Below, piece by piece: positions 7,470-8,923 of a stretch of DNA of 8,923 nucleotides. The notes under the pieces were generated by a model, which saw only the letters and a program-made list of their open reading frames with translations, had not been told where the DNA came from and ran no database searches. Source of the stretch: an uncultured Beijerinckiaceae bacterium (GTDB lineage Bacteria > Pseudomonadota > Alphaproteobacteria > Rhizobiales > Beijerinckiaceae); contig CALMGA010000436.1 in the NCBI GenBank assembly GCA_937863205.1, forward strand, positions 1 through 8,923, in the 5' to 3' direction. The first letter of the stretch is position 1, and each line of letters begins with the position of its first letter. A program made the position numbers and the translations under genes.

Positions 7470-7618
7470 CCGCGGGCGAGGTGTTGGTCGGCTTGGCCGT
7501 CGGCTTCGGCAGCCTATTCCTCGCCTCGCCTGACTGTTGGGATCGGACTCGGCGCGTCGGGCCGCGCGGTGCCTCGGCTACGACGATGGGCAGGCATTTC
7601 GCCCGGGCGTGCCGTCCA
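7470..7618. other. Region downstream of the glycan operon with no supported gene
   Basis: Open frames exist on both strands, but they are Arg/Ser/Pro-rich and resemble no family I recognise. GGCGAGG near 7475 and CCTCGCC near 7520 are complementary with a loop of about 37 bases, too far apart to be called a terminator. No T-rich run follows. Confidence 0.4.
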
Positions 7619-8140
7619 TCAGAATCGTGAACACCAGCGCCGATGCCGATATGCTGATCGCCCCGCGGGGCTTCGCCAGACAAGCCCCGCGTCGATCGCG
7701 ATTGCGGCATGATCGCCGCAAGACAGACGGAACGGGCGGGCGAGAGTTTGCCGAGGTGACCGCGCCAAGCAGCGGGATGACCGCACGGATGCAGGCCGGC
7801 GGTCCCCGCAGCGTCCAGCACGGTTTCGACACGCCCGCCCCCTGAAATGCTGTTTTCGGCTTCGCCGACCGAGTCGGCTTGCGGACTGCGAGCACATTCG
7901 TAGTCGCGACCATATCGACCGGCATGGCTTGAGCGATCCGGCATAGGTCGCCAGCGTTGAGCGCCATGACGTCCGTCGCTTCGGATTGCACCAACTCGCC
8001 TTTATCGAGACGATTACCTGGAACCGCGTCGTCGCATTGGTGGGCCGGCTTGGACTTGCGGCGACCAGCTTTGCCTCGATCGTCTTGCCGGTGCCGGTCA
8101 GGATGGCAAGACCGACGAGCAGCGGCACGACGCTCAGCAT
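7619..8140 (-). CDS. Weak hypothetical ORF downstream of the permease, possibly a degenerate gene
   Basis: ATG at 8140 lies 9 bases after the permease stop and has AAAGGA (8150-8145) four bases upstream, an arrangement typical of translational coupling. The first 28 or so codons (MLSVVPLLVGLAILTGTGKT, then IEAKLVAA) have G or C at nearly every third position and encode a hydrophobic N-terminus like a membrane anchor. Beyond residue 45 or so the frame becomes Arg/Ser/Trp-rich. The +1-shifted minus-strand frame instead reads smoothly (RLDKGELVQSEATDVMALNA, DLCRIAQAMPVDMVATTNVL). This suggests a frameshifted or decayed gene, or a short protein that ends by chance much later. I recognise no family. 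The 3' portion overlaps two hairpins. Confidence 0.28.
   Translation of the reverse strand: MLSVVPLLVGLAILTGTGKTIEAKLVAASPSRPTNATTRFQVIVSIKASWCNPKRRTSWRSTLATYAGSLKPCRSIWSRLRMCSQSASRLGRRSRKQHFRGRACRNRAGRCGDRRPASVRSSRCLARSPRQTLARPFRLSCGDHAAIAIDAGLVWRSPAGRSAYRHRRWCSRF
7665..7690. repeat. Perfect inverted repeat (9-bp stem, 8-base loop)
   Basis: GCGGGGCTT (7665-7673) and AAGCCCCGC (7682-7690) are exact reverse complements around the loop CGCCAGAC. The GC-rich stem would form a stable hairpin on either strand. No T run follows on either side, so it is not a classical intrinsic terminator, though it lies between the end of the plus-strand operon and the minus-strand permease unit, where bidirectional termination would be expected. 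Confidence 0.6.
7702..7721. repeat. Second perfect inverted repeat (7-bp stem, 6-base loop)
   Basis: TTGCGGC (7702-7708) pairs exactly with GCCGCAA (7715-7721) around ATGATC. It lies 11 bases from the first hairpin, so the two form a tandem structure. It has no T tract; function unknown. Confidence 0.5.
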
Positions 8141-8144
8141 TTCA

Positions 8145-8150
8145 TCCTTT
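8145..8150 (-). promoter_or_regulatory. Ribosome binding site for the weak ORF starting at 8140
   Basis: On the minus strand AAAGGA overlaps the permease stop codon by one base and stands four bases before ATG 8140. It is the main reason to think translation continues into the ORF after the permease. Confidence 0.45.
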
Positions 8151-8923
8151 CAAAGAACCTTGGCGCCCAGGGGGATCTCGCTGGTTTCGAGATCTTGTTC
8201 GATTGAGAGGAGCGCTATCGGCGCCTTGGCGCGGAGCACGAAGTACCAAGCCGTGCCGACGCCCATGTAAGCCAGGAACAGATAGGGAAGAATGTCGAGG
8301 GGGTAGGCCGGTACTGGGTAGAGGCTGCCGATCAGCGCCAGAATCATCAGAGTAGCACCAGTCGTCCCGAACGCGATGGTGTTGGCTGTGAGTTCGCCCG
8401 TTCGGCGAAGATAGACCGGCGCTGCGACCGAGCATAAGAAATAAACGATGATGAAGCCGTAGGAGGCGAGCGTCCCATACCAGCCGAACGCATCAATCTC
8501 GGCGTTGCGGCTGAAGACAGCGCAGAGCAGGAAATTCAGGATTGCGCCAAGAGCAAGAGCGAGGTGCGGCGTCTGGTGCTTGTCGTGCACTCGACCCACA
8601 AGCTGATGCAAAACACGATAACGGCCAAGCGAGTACATCATACGCCCAAAGGCGTTGAGCGAGGCGAGGGCGCAGGCGAAGCTGCTGACGGTGGCGCCGA
8701 TATAGACGAGTGCGACCAGCAGGCTGCGGCCCGCCAGGATGTCGCCGAGTGGCGCGCCGCTGGCGCCGAGCTTGGCCGCATCATCCGCGAAGCCCTGGGT
8801 GATGACGTAGGTTGTGAACACGAAGAACAGGCCGGAAATCAGCGCCGTGAGCTGAATGGCGCGCGGGATCGCCACGCTCGGGTTTCTGGCCTCATTGCCC
8901 AGCGTCGCCGCACTCTCGAAGCC
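8150..8923 (-). CDS. APC-family amino-acid permease, C-terminal half (N-terminus beyond the window)
   Basis: This inner-membrane transporter of the amino acid-polyamine-organocation family would carry amino acids or related amines with a cation. The frame is open through the window edge and 257 residues are visible. The first residues, GFESAATLGNEARNPSVAIP, are the well-known APC motif (GxExxxxLxxEaxxPxxxIP) at the cytoplasmic loop near TM6. About six hydrophobic segments follow, including ALISGLFFVFTTYVI, LVALVYIGATVSSFACALA, LALGAILNFLLCAVF, YGFIIVYFLCSVAAPVYL, TGATLMILALIGSLY and YLFLAYMGVGTAWYFVL. NAFGRMMYSLGRYRVL and TPHLAL also match the family (N-x-x-x-R-x-x-Y-x-x-x-R, then TPH). The length suits TM6-TM12 of a 12-TM protein. 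The substrate cannot be assigned. It is unrelated in function to the glycan genes and marks the edge of that cluster. A weak ORF starts just after its stop. Confidence 0.9.
   Translation of the reverse strand, partial: GFESAATLGNEARNPSVAIPRAIQLTALISGLFFVFTTYVITQGFADDAAKLGASGAPLGDILAGRSLLVALVYIGATVSSFACALASLNAFGRMMYSLGRYRVLHQLVGRVHDKHQTPHLALALGAILNFLLCAVFSRNAEIDAFGWYGTLASYGFIIVYFLCSVAAPVYLRRTGELTANTIAFGTTGATLMILALIGSLYPVPAYPLDILPYLFLAYMGVGTAWYFVLRAKAPIALLSIEQDLETSEIPLGAKVL

Noticed and set aside
7456..7944. Minus-strand open frame of 162 codons in the gap before the permease
   Set aside because: No ribosome site seen and low-complexity Arg/Ala/Gly composition; it runs over the end of the second GT4-like gene and overlaps competing open frames.
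1..8923. tRNA, rRNA, CRISPR, insertion sequence or att site
   Set aside because: None seen: no clover-leaf-like stretches, no spaced direct repeats, no transposase-like frame and no matching terminal repeats.

Overview
The window is GC-rich DNA with strong G/C preference at third codon positions. It contains DUF4214-type and 'GWA'-type modules that are common in alphaproteobacterial surface-polysaccharide loci. I infer an alphaproteobacterium of the sphingomonad, rhizobial or acetic-acid-bacterium kind; the genus cannot be fixed from this sequence. I see no rRNA, tRNA, CRISPR array, insertion sequence or phage integration signature.

Layout. Bases 2-1021 (+) hold the 3' part of a probable right-handed beta-helix protein. 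It is followed after 22 bp by a GDP-L-fucose synthase (1044-1988, +). Nine bases further on, a long gene on the minus strand ends (1998-3500, -). It encodes a two-part glycosyltransferase-like protein with an HDD motif and a C-terminal beta-sandwich-like domain. A divergent gap of about 300 bp (3501-3800) separates it from a tightly packed plus-strand operon of three genes: a GT4-like glycosyltransferase (3801-4955), a non-GT multidomain protein with a DUF4214 segment (4930-6198), and a second GT4-like glycosyltransferase (6195-7469). The gene ends overlap (26 bp and 4 bp), so translation is probably coupled. After the operon comes about 680 bp with no securely identified gene, containing two perfect hairpins and a weak minus-strand ORF. 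The window ends in the C-terminal half of an APC-family amino-acid permease on the minus strand (8150-8923), which is unrelated to the glycan genes.

How the genes may work together. GDP-L-fucose synthase makes the activated sugar GDP-L-fucose (or a closely related GDP-6-deoxysugar) from the GDP-4-keto-6-deoxymannose made by Gmd, which is not in this window. Three putative glycosyltransferases and the DUF4214 protein would then build or handle a fucose- or mannose-type surface glycan, either an exopolysaccharide, a capsule, an O-antigen or an S-layer/adhesin glycan. The beta-helix protein could cut or bind that polymer. The assignment to surface-glycan synthesis is well supported by fcl and the GT4 motifs. 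Which polymer is made, and the acceptor of each transferase, cannot be read from the sequence.

The most interesting points are the catalytic-motif-free DUF4214 protein sandwiched between two glycosyltransferases, the similar C-terminal tryptophan-rich domains in that protein and in the divergent minus-strand glycosyltransferase, and the uncertain starts around the 3501-3800 divergent region.
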